Part shown: positions 55,547-63,905 of the stretch, one piece after another
Position numbering within the stretch: the stretch's first letter is position 1
How the letters are laid out: each line of letters opens with the position of its first letter
Source: Candidatus Rifleibacteriota bacterium
GTDB taxonomy: Bacteria; Muiribacteriota; Ozemobacteria; Ozemobacterales; Ozemobacteraceae
Length of the DNA stretch: 64,000 nucleotides
Reading direction: 5' to 3'
NCBI GenBank assembly: GCA_012520995.1
Contig: JAAYNI010000096.1
Location: forward strand, 28,799 to 92,798
Translations under genes and position numbers: made by a program
The notes under the pieces: model-generated
The model's input: only the letters and a program-made list of their open reading frames with translations
What the model was told of the DNA's origin: nothing
Databases searched by the model: none

Positions 55547-56364
55547 TAAAACACAAAAGACTGAATCGAGCGCTGAATTTTTTTGTCTCAAAAGTTAAAA
55601 CTTACTTCATTACCGGGATCTTGTTTATAGTTCCTTTGGCCGTGACAATATTTGTTATATACCAGCTTTTTGCCATCTCAGATGGAGTATTGGGAACTAC
55701 TGTCAGTGAACTTATCGCGGGCGAAGGAAAGCGTATACCTGGTATCGGGCTTGTATTGACTGCTTTAATTTTTATTCTGATAGGCATGGCGGCTCAGAAC
55801 TTTCTTGGCGGCAAGATAATCAGAGCGATTGAAGCTTGGATTGACAAAATCCCCATAATAAAATCTATTTACAACGGCCTTAAGCAAGTCGGAGAGATGG
55901 TTTTGGGTAAGTCGAACTTTGCTAAAGATTTTAAGCGAATAGTTTTAGTTGAATATCCTAGACCAGGAATCTGGGTTTTGGGCTTTGTTACTTCCGATTT
56001 TGTCGTTTCCGAAAAACACCAAGAAAAATTTGGCAATATGCTTTCCATATTTGCTCCTACAGCACCTAACCCAACTTCTGGCATGCTTATAATGGTGAAA
56101 GCAGATGAAGTTTATGATGTCGATATTAGCGTAGAAGATGCTGTTAAGATAATAATTTCAGGCGGTTTGGTTCAAGCAGAAAGCGACTCTCCTGCAAAAC
56201 CTGTAGAGTCAGAACAGGTTTTGCCAGCTATATTGTCTTCTGAAAAGTCTCTAAATGACTCTGGTGACCTTTCTGCTGAATCTCTTGTTGAAGCCTCTGA
56301 TAAAAAACATTCTGAGAAATCTTCCTTTGAACTCCATAATTCTGCCAAAAGGCCAGAAGTTTGA
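55543..56364 (+). CDS. DUF502 family membrane protein
   Basis: A 273-residue protein with two membrane helices (TYFITGILFIVPLAVTIFVIYQLF and IPGIGLVLTALIFILIGMAAQNFL). It also has the DUF502 core with PIIKSIYNGLKQVGEMVLGKSNFAKDFKRIVLVEYPRPGIWVLGFVTSDF and FAPTAPNPTSGMLIMVKADEVYDVDISVEDAVKIIISGG. The Ser/Glu-rich tail of about 60 residues is low complexity. The biochemical role of DUF502 is unknown. It overlaps ybeY by 4 bases. Confidence 0.88.
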   Translation: MIKHKRLNRALNFFVSKVKTYFITGILFIVPLAVTIFVIYQLFAISDGVLGTTVSELIAGEGKRIPGIGLVLTALIFILIGMAAQNFLGGKIIRAIEAWIDKIPIIKSIYNGLKQVGEMVLGKSNFAKDFKRIVLVEYPRPGIWVLGFVTSDFVVSEKHQEKFGNMLSIFAPTAPNPTSGMLIMVKADEVYDVDISVEDAVKIIISGGLVQAESDSPAKPVESEQVLPAILSSEKSLNDSGDLSAESLVEASDKKHSEKSSFELHNSAKRPEV

Positions 56365-56432
56365 GAAATTTATACTAACTATAGATTTCTGTGGGAAAAA
56401 CTGAATTGCAAAAAAAATCGGAAAAATAGCTA

Positions 56433-58040
56433 TTGAATAAGATATTTGGAACAAAATCTGTCGGTTTTTTTATGCTTTGTTTCTTTGCATTTTCATTCTC
56501 ATTTTTACCTCTTAGCCATTCTGAGGCCTCTGAGAAAAAAAAAGCAGGTCTCTTAGATTTTTTAGAGATTAAACAGCTCTTGGACTCCTTTAATGACAGT
56601 CTTCTAAAGGAGATTGCCCAACTTAATGTACAGGCTGATATTTCCAAGATGCTTCTGAACGAAAGTGAAACTCTTTCTTTCGTGAATTTTATGGAAGACA
56701 GGATTGCAGATTTTGCAACTAAAAACAAGACGCTTAGTCCTTTCTACCTCAAGAGGCTGACCGCTCTGCTTGATACGACAAAATCTTTGATAATGGAAAA
56801 AAAACTTGAGCTGGAAAAACGCAAGCTCATCAGTGCGCCTCCGATTTCACTAGTTTCAGAATCGCCTGTTTTTACAAAAAAATATGGCGACATAGACTAT
56901 TTTTCGCATCTTGATCCTGTTCTCTCCAAGAGACTGATCATAATTTCGGATGCTTTAGGTTCTTACAAAACACCTTCTCCTCCGAAAAAGCATGATAAGA
57001 AAACGGACTTCTCCTATTTGCCTCCAGTGTTGAGCAAACCAGATAAAACAGTCAAGGACAAAGATAAACCTCAGCAAACAGTGATGGATGACAAGATTCT
57101 GGCACCCGTATCTCTTTCTAAGCCAAAATCACACGCTCTATTTCAGCCCTCGCCATACGTTTTTTCGGATAGCGGAGAGCACTTCAGGCCTCTTGCCGTT
57201 ATGATAGAAAACCATTCTAAGGCTAGACCTCAAACAGGTTTAGACAAGGCTGAGCTGCTTTATGAGTTTCCCGTAGAAGGCGGAATAACCAGATTCATGG
57301 CTCTTTATCGTAAGCCGCCAAAAACAGCCGGTCCTGTGCGGAGTTGCAGGGATTACTTTGTAGACAGAGCTTTGGAATCGGATGCTTTTTATATTCATTG
57401 CGGCGGCAGTCCTGCGGGTTATACTCGCATAACTCAAACAGGCATTGTAGCAGTAGATGAGATTAAAAGGAGCAAACCTTTTTTCAGAGACAACTCTAGA
57501 AAAGCTCCTCATAATCTTTACTTGAAGGGAGAAACTATATATCCGTATTTGCAATCTATGGGACAAAAGATAAAGTCTGCAAAGTCTGTTCCTCTTTTTC
57601 CTGAAACTCATGCTTCTCCAAAGCTGACAGCTGAAAAAGTTTCCAGCTTTGTTCTCAGATACAGACAAAACTACGAAGTTAAAGTTTCATATGCAGATGG
57701 CAAGTATCTCAGATATATGAATGATAAGCTGCATCTTGATAAGGAAAGCGGAAAGCCTTTGCAAGGAGATGCAGTTGTGGTGCAGATAGCTTCAGCGAAA
57801 GTTCTTGATGAAGCAGGCAGGCTCGAAATTAATTTCATTTCCTCGGGCGAAGCATTTATTTTTGCTGATGGTTTCTCCTCTAAAGCGAGGTGGGAGAAAA
57901 AGTCGCCTCGCGATTTTACTCGCTATTATCTTGACGGGACTGGCCAAGAATATAAATTCAAGCCTAACACCCGTTTGTGGATATTCTCGATTCCCGCAGC
58001 TAAAAACTTTATTTTGTTAAATGAGGCAGATAAATCATGA
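56433..58040 (+). CDS. secreted DUF3048 (YerB-like) protein
   Basis: This 535-residue protein begins at a TTG (56433) with GGAAAAATAGCTA before it. The start is hydrophobic (VGFFMLCFFAFSFSFLPLSHSEAS), a signal peptide. About 200 residues of helical and Pro/Lys-rich linker follow. Then comes DUF3048: LAVMIENHSKARPQTGLDKAELLYEFPVEGGITRFMALY, GPVRSCRDYFVDRALESDAFYIHCGGSPAGY and a C-terminal lobe. The domain has unknown function; it is thought to act at the cell envelope. The stop overlaps the start of era (ATGA). Confidence 0.8.
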   Translation: MNKIFGTKSVGFFMLCFFAFSFSFLPLSHSEASEKKKAGLLDFLEIKQLLDSFNDSLLKEIAQLNVQADISKMLLNESETLSFVNFMEDRIADFATKNKTLSPFYLKRLTALLDTTKSLIMEKKLELEKRKLISAPPISLVSESPVFTKKYGDIDYFSHLDPVLSKRLIIISDALGSYKTPSPPKKHDKKTDFSYLPPVLSKPDKTVKDKDKPQQTVMDDKILAPVSLSKPKSHALFQPSPYVFSDSGEHFRPLAVMIENHSKARPQTGLDKAELLYEFPVEGGITRFMALYRKPPKTAGPVRSCRDYFVDRALESDAFYIHCGGSPAGYTRITQTGIVAVDEIKRSKPFFRDNSRKAPHNLYLKGETIYPYLQSMGQKIKSAKSVPLFPETHASPKLTAEKVSSFVLRYRQNYEVKVSYADGKYLRYMNDKLHLDKESGKPLQGDAVVVQIASAKVLDEAGRLEINFISSGEAFIFADGFSSKARWEKKSPRDFTRYYLDGTGQEYKFKPNTRLWIFSIPAAKNFILLNEADKS

Positions 58041-58927
58041 CAACGAAATATGGCAATATAGGCTTGCTGGGCCGTACAAATGCAGGGAAGTCCACCTTGG
58101 TAAATAGAATTGTCGGCGAAGCTGTTTCTATTGTTTCCAATTTGCCACAGACAACCAGAAAAAGAGCTTTGGGGATTTATACCCAAGACGATGTTCAGAT
58201 AGTTTTTTGTGACACTCCTGGACTTCATCCTGCCAAGAATAAACTGGATGAATGGATGAACAGTGAGATAGCAGCAACTCTGACAGCCTTGGACGGTGCC
58301 TTATATCTGGTAGATTCGTCAGATCCGGATTTAGAAAGCGATCTGGCTTATTTTGCAGAGATGCCTGCTTTGAAAAATTTTCCTGTTTTTCTTGTTTTCA
58401 GCAAGTCAGATTTGATTGATGAAGAAAAAAGGAAGAAACTGTTGGAGATTTATGAGGGAGCTTTTTCCTTTAAAGAAATATATTTTATCTCGGCTCATAA
58501 AAAGAAGGGACTTTTTAAGCTCTTAAACGGTATAATAAAGATCCTGCCGGAAGGGGAGTTTGTCTATAACCCGGATGAATATACAACCCAGACCGAGCGG
58601 GAGATGGTTGAGGAATACATCAGAGAAGCTGTTTTGCGGATGTACAGACAAGAGGTTCCTCATTCTGTTACAGTCGAAGTTAATGAATTTAAAGAGAGGG
58701 AAAACGGAAAGACTTATATAGATGCTGTTATTTATGCGGAAAAAGAATCTCATAAAAAGATTCTGATTGGTAAAAGTGGCACTTCTATTAAAAAAGTCGG
58801 GGAAACAGCTCGCATAAAATTGAACAAAACTCTCGGTCGTGATATTTATTTAAGTTTATGGGTTAAAATTAGACAGAATTGGCGCTCCAGTGAAGAATGG
58901 ATCAAACGCTTAGGTTATAAAAAGTAA
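58037..58927 (+). CDS. era: GTPase Era
   Basis: Era binds the 16S rRNA 3' end and guides 30S assembly. It has G1 GRTNAGKS at 12-19, FCDTPGLHPAKNKLDEWMN, and a C-terminal KH domain (VIYAEKESHKKILIGKSGTSIKKVGETAR). The length (296) is typical. The G4 motif reads SKSD instead of the usual NKxD, as in the EF-G-like protein of this window. It overlaps the DUF3048 gene by 4 bases. ybeY, rbgA and era in one series suits ribosome maturation. Confidence 0.95.
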   Translation: MTTKYGNIGLLGRTNAGKSTLVNRIVGEAVSIVSNLPQTTRKRALGIYTQDDVQIVFCDTPGLHPAKNKLDEWMNSEIAATLTALDGALYLVDSSDPDLESDLAYFAEMPALKNFPVFLVFSKSDLIDEEKRKKLLEIYEGAFSFKEIYFISAHKKKGLFKLLNGIIKILPEGEFVYNPDEYTTQTEREMVEEYIREAVLRMYRQEVPHSVTVEVNEFKERENGKTYIDAVIYAEKESHKKILIGKSGTSIKKVGETARIKLNKTLGRDIYLSLWVKIRQNWRSSEEWIKRLGYKK

Positions 58928-58941
58928 AATAGGAAATAACA

Positions 58942-60744
58942 ATGAACTTGAATGTGCTTCTTATATTGATTTTACTGATTGTGGCGGTAGCTATTATTTT
59001 TGTTATGTATGCGGTTGATGAAGATGACAATATATCAGATTATCTTGATGAGTCTCCTTTCTCTTCCCAACTTAGCGACAAAGACGCAATAGAGGTTGAA
59101 CATTCAGATTCTGACTCTTCGCCTGAAAAAAATAGGAAAAGTCCAATGAAAATCCTAAAAGAAACTGTAATGAGCGTTGTTATTGAGCAGGAACCTGACG
59201 AAGATGAAAAATCGGAAACCTCAGACGCTTCCGGCAAAGAAGAGAACAACGAAGAATTTACTGGCTCTCAGGAAGAACTCGAAGATGACGCGCCTATCTA
59301 TATTGAAGAACCGGAAGAGAGGCTGATATCAGCAGAACCTCTTAAAACAGTTTCTCACCCTGCGCTGCTTGAGACTGGTGGAGAAGAGGATATGGCTCTT
59401 CAGATGAATCTGTTTGAAACCATAGCTCCTCCTTCGGGTATCTCAGAGATAGAAGGAATAGCTCTTATTATTCAATTCCGTTTTCCTCGTGAAGAATTTG
59501 ATAATACAGAAACTCTTGCCGTACTTTTAAAAAAGGCTGAAGAAGTCTTTTTCACCCCTCTTCCTTTTGAGTTTACTTCAAGTTTGTCTTCTCATTTGGA
59601 TCGCCTTCTGATTTTTACTGAAACTCCTGGAGACATCAAAGGCAGAGATAATCCGCTTTTTGAAGCCTTGGTTACAGCTTACGAGGTAATCAGACGTTTC
59701 AGGCAGTTGCTTACTTCCGAGAAGCTTCTGACTGATGCCAAAGTAAAAATAGCCGCAGGCGTGGCAAAAGGCCCTATACTGGCTTTACAGCGAGGTTTTT
59801 CCAACTCAATTCAATGGTTCGGGAAAACGGTATATTTAGCTGAAACCTTAGCCGAAGTAGCTTCAGACTTCTCTATTTATGTGGATACAGATATTTACAG
59901 AGAGACTTTGCTTCTTTTTAATTTCCGCGAATGGAAACCTGTAATGCTTAGGCAGACTATGCCGCCTTTGCCTATTTATGAGCTGGTCGGCTGGAACAAC
60001 GTTAAAGACATAGCTTCTTATGCCTCAGACTCGGATCCGAACGTCAGACGTATGGTAGCTGTGGCATACAGATATTTGGAATTGCCAGGCATGCAACCTC
60101 TGATTGAACTTCTTTCAGATAAAGTTCCCGCGGTTTTGGAAGAAGCTCTTAAAACAGCTGTTGATATAGCATCTCCCAGTGTTATGCCATTGCTGAAGAA
60201 AATTATGCCAGAACAAAAAGATCCCGCTATTAGAGCAGGAATAATCGATGCTATAGCGGCTGCAAAGCCTATAGATATGACTCCTCTGTTGCTTGCATCT
60301 TTGCGTGAAGCTGACTGGCGTGTCAGACTGGCAGCTGTTAAAGCTCTCTATGCTGTTTCAGGTAAAAACGCTGTTCAATACATAGAGCCTATGCTGCAAG
60401 ACCCTGACAATGCTGTCAGAGTAGCTGTAAACAGAATTCTTTATGAAGAAACTAAAAAACAGGGCTTCTTTGACAATTTAGTAGACTTTTTGGGAGATTT
60501 GAGCAGAAGAACCAGCCTTTTGGCGGCTGACGCTTTGCTTTCATATGACACTGAAGCATCGATCAGAGAAATTGCAACTGCATTCCCTAAGATGGACGAA
60601 GCTATTCAGAAGCATATTTTGAGAAAACTGGAGAAGAGCAAGGTAAAAAATCTTTATAAAATATATGTGACCTTGTTTAAGCGCTCAGGGGATAATATCA
60701 GACCATACATAGTAGAGGCGGTAAAGAGGTCTGGTCTGGGTTAA
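58942..60744 (+). CDS. membrane protein with degenerate cyclase-like domain and HEAT repeats
   Basis: This 600-residue protein has one N-terminal membrane helix (3-24), a long acidic linker (25-160), a globular domain (about 165-350) and HEAT repeats to the end (YASDSDPNVRRMVAVAYRYL, LADWRVRLAAVKALYAV-like units). The middle domain has the outline of a class III nucleotide cyclase: VKIAAGVAKGPILALQRG, SIQWFGKTVYLAETLAEVAS, VDTDIYRETLLLFNFREWKPVML, PIYELVGW. However, I see no metal-binding Asp pair in the expected positions, so it is probably a non-catalytic binding version. It follows era by 14 bases and precedes the NtrC-type regulator. Confidence 0.65.
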   Translation: MNLNVLLILILLIVAVAIIFVMYAVDEDDNISDYLDESPFSSQLSDKDAIEVEHSDSDSSPEKNRKSPMKILKETVMSVVIEQEPDEDEKSETSDASGKEENNEEFTGSQEELEDDAPIYIEEPEERLISAEPLKTVSHPALLETGGEEDMALQMNLFETIAPPSGISEIEGIALIIQFRFPREEFDNTETLAVLLKKAEEVFFTPLPFEFTSSLSSHLDRLLIFTETPGDIKGRDNPLFEALVTAYEVIRRFRQLLTSEKLLTDAKVKIAAGVAKGPILALQRGFSNSIQWFGKTVYLAETLAEVASDFSIYVDTDIYRETLLLFNFREWKPVMLRQTMPPLPIYELVGWNNVKDIASYASDSDPNVRRMVAVAYRYLELPGMQPLIELLSDKVPAVLEEALKTAVDIASPSVMPLLKKIMPEQKDPAIRAGIIDAIAAAKPIDMTPLLLASLREADWRVRLAAVKALYAVSGKNAVQYIEPMLQDPDNAVRVAVNRILYEETKKQGFFDNLVDFLGDLSRRTSLLAADALLSYDTEASIREIATAFPKMDEAIQKHILRKLEKSKVKNLYKIYVTLFKRSGDNIRPYIVEAVKRSGLG

Positions 60745-60758
60745 TAGAGGAGATTATA

Positions 60759-62141
60759 TTGGCAATAGATATTTTAGTCGTCGATGACGAGGAAATGATT
60801 AGATGGACACTGACGGAGGCATTAACTCAAGAAGGATACAACGTAAAGTCATTTGAGACTGCAGCGGCTTTTTTTAAATATTTCAATGAGCACGGCGGCG
60901 ATATAGTTCTTCTTGATGTACGTCTTCCTGACGGAAACGGTTTGGACATACTCCTTGAGATAAACCGCATGGATCCTGACACTATAGTTATGATCATGAC
61001 GGCCTTCGGAGATGTGGAAACTGCTGTTAAGGCTATGAAGCGAGGCGCAGCTGATTATATCTCAAAACCTTATAACTTGGATGAGGTTTTGCTGATGATT
61101 GCAAAAACAGCGGAATCCAACATACTCAAGAGCCAGCTCCATCACTACAGGGAATGCCTTGAAAATCAGTACGCGCAAATTTTGGGCGAAGATCCCAAAA
61201 TGAAGCAAGTCAAGGATTACATGTCTATGGCTGCAAAGTCAGACAAGACAACTGTGCTTATAAGAGGAGAATCTGGAACCGGCAAGGAACTGGTTGCCAG
61301 GCAAATTCATTTTCAAAGCTCCAGAGCTGCCAAACCATTTATTGACGTCAATGCTGCTGCTGTCAGCGACACTTTGTTGGAATCTGAACTTTTTGGTCAT
61401 GAGAAAGGCGCTTTCACTGATGCCCAGAGACAGAAAAAAGGTTTGTTGGAACTGGCTGATGGTGGAACTCTCTTTCTAGACGAAATAGGGGATCTGCATC
61501 CATCTTTGCAGGTCAAGCTTTTGAGAGTTCTTCAGGAAAGAAAGTTCAGGAGAGTAGGCGGCGTACAGGATATTCATGTGGATGTACGTATCATTTCAGC
61601 TACCAATGGCAATTTAGAAGAAAATATTCAAAATGGCAAAATGCGTAAAGATCTCTATTACAGGCTCAACGTTTTTACAATACATTTGCCTCCATTGCGT
61701 GAAAGGCGTGGCGATATAGTTTTACTGAGCAAGAGTTTCTTGGATGAATACAGGAAAGAGTTTTCGAAAAACATCACCGGCTTCAGAGAAGATGCTTTGT
61801 CTTTGCTAGAATCATATGATTATCCTGGCAACGTGCGCGAACTCAAAAATATTATAGAAAGAGCCACTCTTATTGAAACCTCGTCTTTGATTTGTCCTGC
61901 TAGTTTGCCTGAAGAGCTGAAGAAAAAAATTCCTTCGCTATATGCTCCAGAGCCTGAGGAGAACATGAAACCATGGCTGAATCCTGGTTTTCAGTTTAAA
62001 GAATATATAGAATCAGTTGAGAAAAATCTTATTGCCGGAGCTTTGGAAGAATGCGAAGGAAAGAAAAATAAAGCGGCAGAACTCCTTGGAATGACACGTT
62101 TTGCTCTGAGACACCAGCTGAAAAAGCATTCTCTAGAATGA
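60759..62141 (+). CDS. NtrC-family sigma-54 response regulator
   Basis: This 460-residue protein has a receiver (phosphoacceptor Asp53 in DIVLLDVRLPDG, acidic pair Asp9/Asp10 and Lys103 in ISKPYN), an AAA+ domain (Walker A GESGTGKE 170-177, Walker B TLFLDE 237-242) and a Fis-type HTH at the end (NKAAELLGMTRFALRHQLKKH). The sigma-54 contact loop reads GAFTDA (217-222) instead of GAFTGA, a known variant. The start is a TTG with GAGGAG before it. No sensor kinase is seen nearby. Downstream are two dyad sites and a sigma-54 promoter, so it may control the next genes. Confidence 0.93.
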   Translation: MAIDILVVDDEEMIRWTLTEALTQEGYNVKSFETAAAFFKYFNEHGGDIVLLDVRLPDGNGLDILLEINRMDPDTIVMIMTAFGDVETAVKAMKRGAADYISKPYNLDEVLLMIAKTAESNILKSQLHHYRECLENQYAQILGEDPKMKQVKDYMSMAAKSDKTTVLIRGESGTGKELVARQIHFQSSRAAKPFIDVNAAAVSDTLLESELFGHEKGAFTDAQRQKKGLLELADGGTLFLDEIGDLHPSLQVKLLRVLQERKFRRVGGVQDIHVDVRIISATNGNLEENIQNGKMRKDLYYRLNVFTIHLPPLRERRGDIVLLSKSFLDEYRKEFSKNITGFREDALSLLESYDYPGNVRELKNIIERATLIETSSLICPASLPEELKKKIPSLYAPEPEENMKPWLNPGFQFKEYIESVEKNLIAGALEECEGKKNKAAELLGMTRFALRHQLKKHSLE

Positions 62142-62166
62142 ATTTTTCACTCAGTCTATTGATTTT

Positions 62167-62204
62167 GTGTGTAATTTTCACGCATTTGAGTGTGAATTGC
62201 ACAC
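62167..62204. promoter_or_regulatory. two dyad sites, possible enhancer (UAS) for the NtrC-type regulator
   Basis: gtgtgtaattttcac (62167-62181) and gtgtgaattgcacac (62190-62204) share the pattern GTGtgnAATTnnCAC; the second is a near-perfect palindrome. Their centres are 23 bases apart, about two helix turns. They lie 72-110 bases before the sigma-54 promoter. Confidence 0.6.
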
Positions 62205-62276
62205 GAGTATTCAGAAAAAAAATGGATTATTTTGTTTAAGGCACTCTTGAAGAGGGCAGAAGCTAATATAACACTT

Positions 62277-62290
62277 GGTACGTTTCTTGC
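62277..62290 (+). promoter_or_regulatory. sigma-54 promoter of the ptsN-like gene
   Basis: TGGTACGTTTCTTGCT matches the sigma-54 consensus TGGCACG-N4-TTGCW with the required GG (62277-62278) and GC (62289-62290) ten bases apart. Transcription would start near 62302, 25 bases before the ATG. Confidence 0.75.
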
Positions 62291-62326
62291 TATAATATAA
62301 GCAGATAAGACTATAGGAGTTGTACA

Positions 62327-62776
62327 ATGATTTCACAATTGCTGCAGAAGGGTTTTATTGATTTAGATCTGAATGCTGGCGACAAGGCTTCAGCTGTGGA
62401 TAAGATTTCTTGTATGCTTTCGTCCTCAGGCAAGATTTCAGATCATGACCATTTTGTAAGCGCAGTCATGGAAAGAGAAAAGATTGGAAGCACTGCAATA
62501 GGAGCAGGTATAGCTATACCTCATGCTCGTGCTAATACAGTCAATGAAGTTTCTGTTGCTTTTGCGCGCTCAAATGAAGGTATTGATTTTAATTCCGTTG
62601 ACGGCGACCCTGTAAACTTGATATTTCTTCTCGCGGCTCCCGTTGAATCAGGCAGCCTCTATTTAAAGCTGTTGGCAAGAATTTCTAGGCTATTGCGATA
62701 TCAAGATCTTGTCGAAGATCTTAAAAAGGCTACAACTAAAGAAGAAGTTATTCAGATCATAGCAGCAAAAGAATAA
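62327..62776 (+). CDS. PTS IIA (fructose/nitrogen-type, PtsN-like) protein
   Basis: This 149-residue EIIA-type domain has the phosphorylated His66 in GAGIAIPHAR, plus VMEREKIGSTA and VNLIFLLAAPVESGSLYLKLLARISRLL. No IIB or IIC part is fused, so a regulatory PtsN-like role is likely. AGGAG precedes the ATG at 62327. It follows a sigma-54 promoter, in keeping with the classic link of ptsN and sigma-54 genes, and is followed by an anti-sigma-like gene 16 bases later. Confidence 0.9.
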   Translation: MISQLLQKGFIDLDLNAGDKASAVDKISCMLSSSGKISDHDHFVSAVMEREKIGSTAIGAGIAIPHARANTVNEVSVAFARSNEGIDFNSVDGDPVNLIFLLAAPVESGSLYLKLLARISRLLRYQDLVEDLKKATTKEEVIQIIAAKE

Positions 62777-62792
62777 AGAGAGGAGTCTTTCA

Positions 62793-63212
62793 ATGAAAGC
62801 GACCAGAGATGACGAGCTTTCCTTGCATATGCGCATTCCTGCAGAGTCTTGCTATCTAGAGAATGTGATGTTGACCTTAGATGGAATATGTGATCATTAT
62901 TCACTTCCAGAGCATTCGAGAGAGCGCGGGAAAAAAGCTTTGCAAACGGCTTTAGCAGCATCTATAGAGGCAAATTACAGCACAGGCAGAGGTCTCTTTG
63001 AGTTGAGCTTTGACGTTCTGAAAGACAGACTCAGAATTACAGTTGAAGACATGAAGATTTTGGAACAATCTAAAGATTGCTGTGTGCTTCCCGAGGAAAC
63101 ATTGGAAGAATTCCGAAAAAAATTGCTTCCGGTTGATTCGCTAGTAGACAGAATGATGTTTCGCGAGAAAAATAGTACATCTTCTTCCTATTCAATGGAA
63201 TTTTCTTTTTAA
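62793..63212 (+). CDS. anti-sigma-like HATPase-fold protein
   Basis: This 139-residue protein has MRIPAESCYLENVMLTLDGICDHYSLPEHSRERGKKALQTALAASIEANYS, which resembles the start of RsbW/SpoIIAB-type kinases, with IEAN at the N-box position (the usual EAxxNA). FELSFDVLKDRLRITVEDMK follows as the next strands. The Gly-rich ATP-lid motif is not clear, so it may be a degenerate, non-kinase form. It forms a two-gene unit with the PTS IIA gene and ends in a terminator. Confidence 0.55.
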   Translation: MKATRDDELSLHMRIPAESCYLENVMLTLDGICDHYSLPEHSRERGKKALQTALAASIEANYSTGRGLFELSFDVLKDRLRITVEDMKILEQSKDCCVLPEETLEEFRKKLLPVDSLVDRMMFREKNSTSSSYSMEFSF

Positions 63213-63272
63213 TAGGAATTCTGTTAAGTATAAATTTGCTTCGCTAATTTTCTTATTTAATTAATGCTTTTT

Positions 63273-63308
63273 AAATTGCTTTCTATTTTGTAGAAAGCAA
63301 TTTTTTGA
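63273..63308 (+). terminator. rho-independent terminator
   Basis: AATTGCTTTCTA pairs with TAGAAAGCAATT around TTTTG, with TTTTGATTTT following. It lies 62 bases after the stop of the anti-sigma-like gene. Confidence 0.88.
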
Positions 63309-63426
63309 TTTTATGGCAAAGAAAAAAATGTTTCCGACAACTTTTATTTAAAACAGCTACTTAGCCGAGCTTTTAAAAAGGCTCAGCTGTCTTTTAAATT
63401 TTTCTCAAAAAAAATATTTAAAGTGA

Positions 63427-63455
63427 TTGACAAATATAATTCACTATGATATTAT
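63427..63455 (+). promoter_or_regulatory. promoter of the tRNA cluster
   Basis: TTGACA (63427-63432) and TATTAT (63450-63455) are 17 bases apart; the first tRNA begins 13 bases later. Confidence 0.8.
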
Positions 63456-63468
63456 GAACAGGCATTCA

Positions 63469-63541
63469 GGGCGGTTAGCTCAGTTGGCAGAGCTCCTGGT
63501 TTACACCCAGGTGGCCGGCGGTTCGAACCCGTCACCGCCCA
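63469..63541 (+). tRNA. tRNA-Val (UAC)
   Basis: The acceptor GGGCGGT pairs with ACCGCCC, the D arm is AGCTCAGTTGGCAGAGC, the anticodon stem CCTGG/CCAGG holds TTTACAC with anticodon TAC, and the T arm has GGTTCGAACC. CCA is not encoded. Confidence 0.97.
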
Positions 63542-63553
63542 AATGAAAAAACT

Positions 63554-63628
<75 letters not shown>

Positions 63629-63638
63629 TTTTTTTTTC

Positions 63639-63711
<73 letters not shown>

Positions 63712-63715
63712 CTTT

Positions 63716-63787
63716 GGCGGCATAGCCAAGTGGTAAGGCGATGGTCTGCAAAATCATTATTCAACGGTTCGACTCCGTTTGCCGCCT
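63716..63787 (+). tRNA. tRNA-Cys (GCA)
   Basis: The acceptor GGCGGCA pairs with TGCCGCC, the anticodon loop CTGCAAA gives GCA, and the T arm is AACGGTTCGACTCCGTT. The discriminator is T (U), as expected for Cys. Confidence 0.96.
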
Positions 63788-63830
63788 TTCTTTTAAACAC
63801 TGGCTTCCAAGCCAATTAGACAATAAACAA

Positions 63831-63853
63831 AGGGCTTTTAAAGCCCGTTTTTC
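63831..63853 (+). terminator. terminator of the tRNA cluster
   Basis: GGGCTTT pairs with AAAGCCC and is followed by GTTTTTCG, about 45 bases after tRNA-Cys. Confidence 0.85.
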
Positions 63854-63872
63854 GTTTTAGGCCGAAAAGAAT

Positions 63873-63905
63873 TTATCCACAGATGGACACAGATTCACAC
63901 AGATG
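63873..63905 (-). repeat. CTGTGGATA module, inverted copy
   Basis: ttatccacagatggacacag continued by attcacacagatg is the reverse complement of the module at 26876 (CTGTGTCCATCTGTGGATA). Downstream, 63909-63964 has gcaaaattgggcaaaaattg and cacaatttttgccc, an imperfect inverted pair; no gene is visible from 63788 to 64000. Confidence 0.6.
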
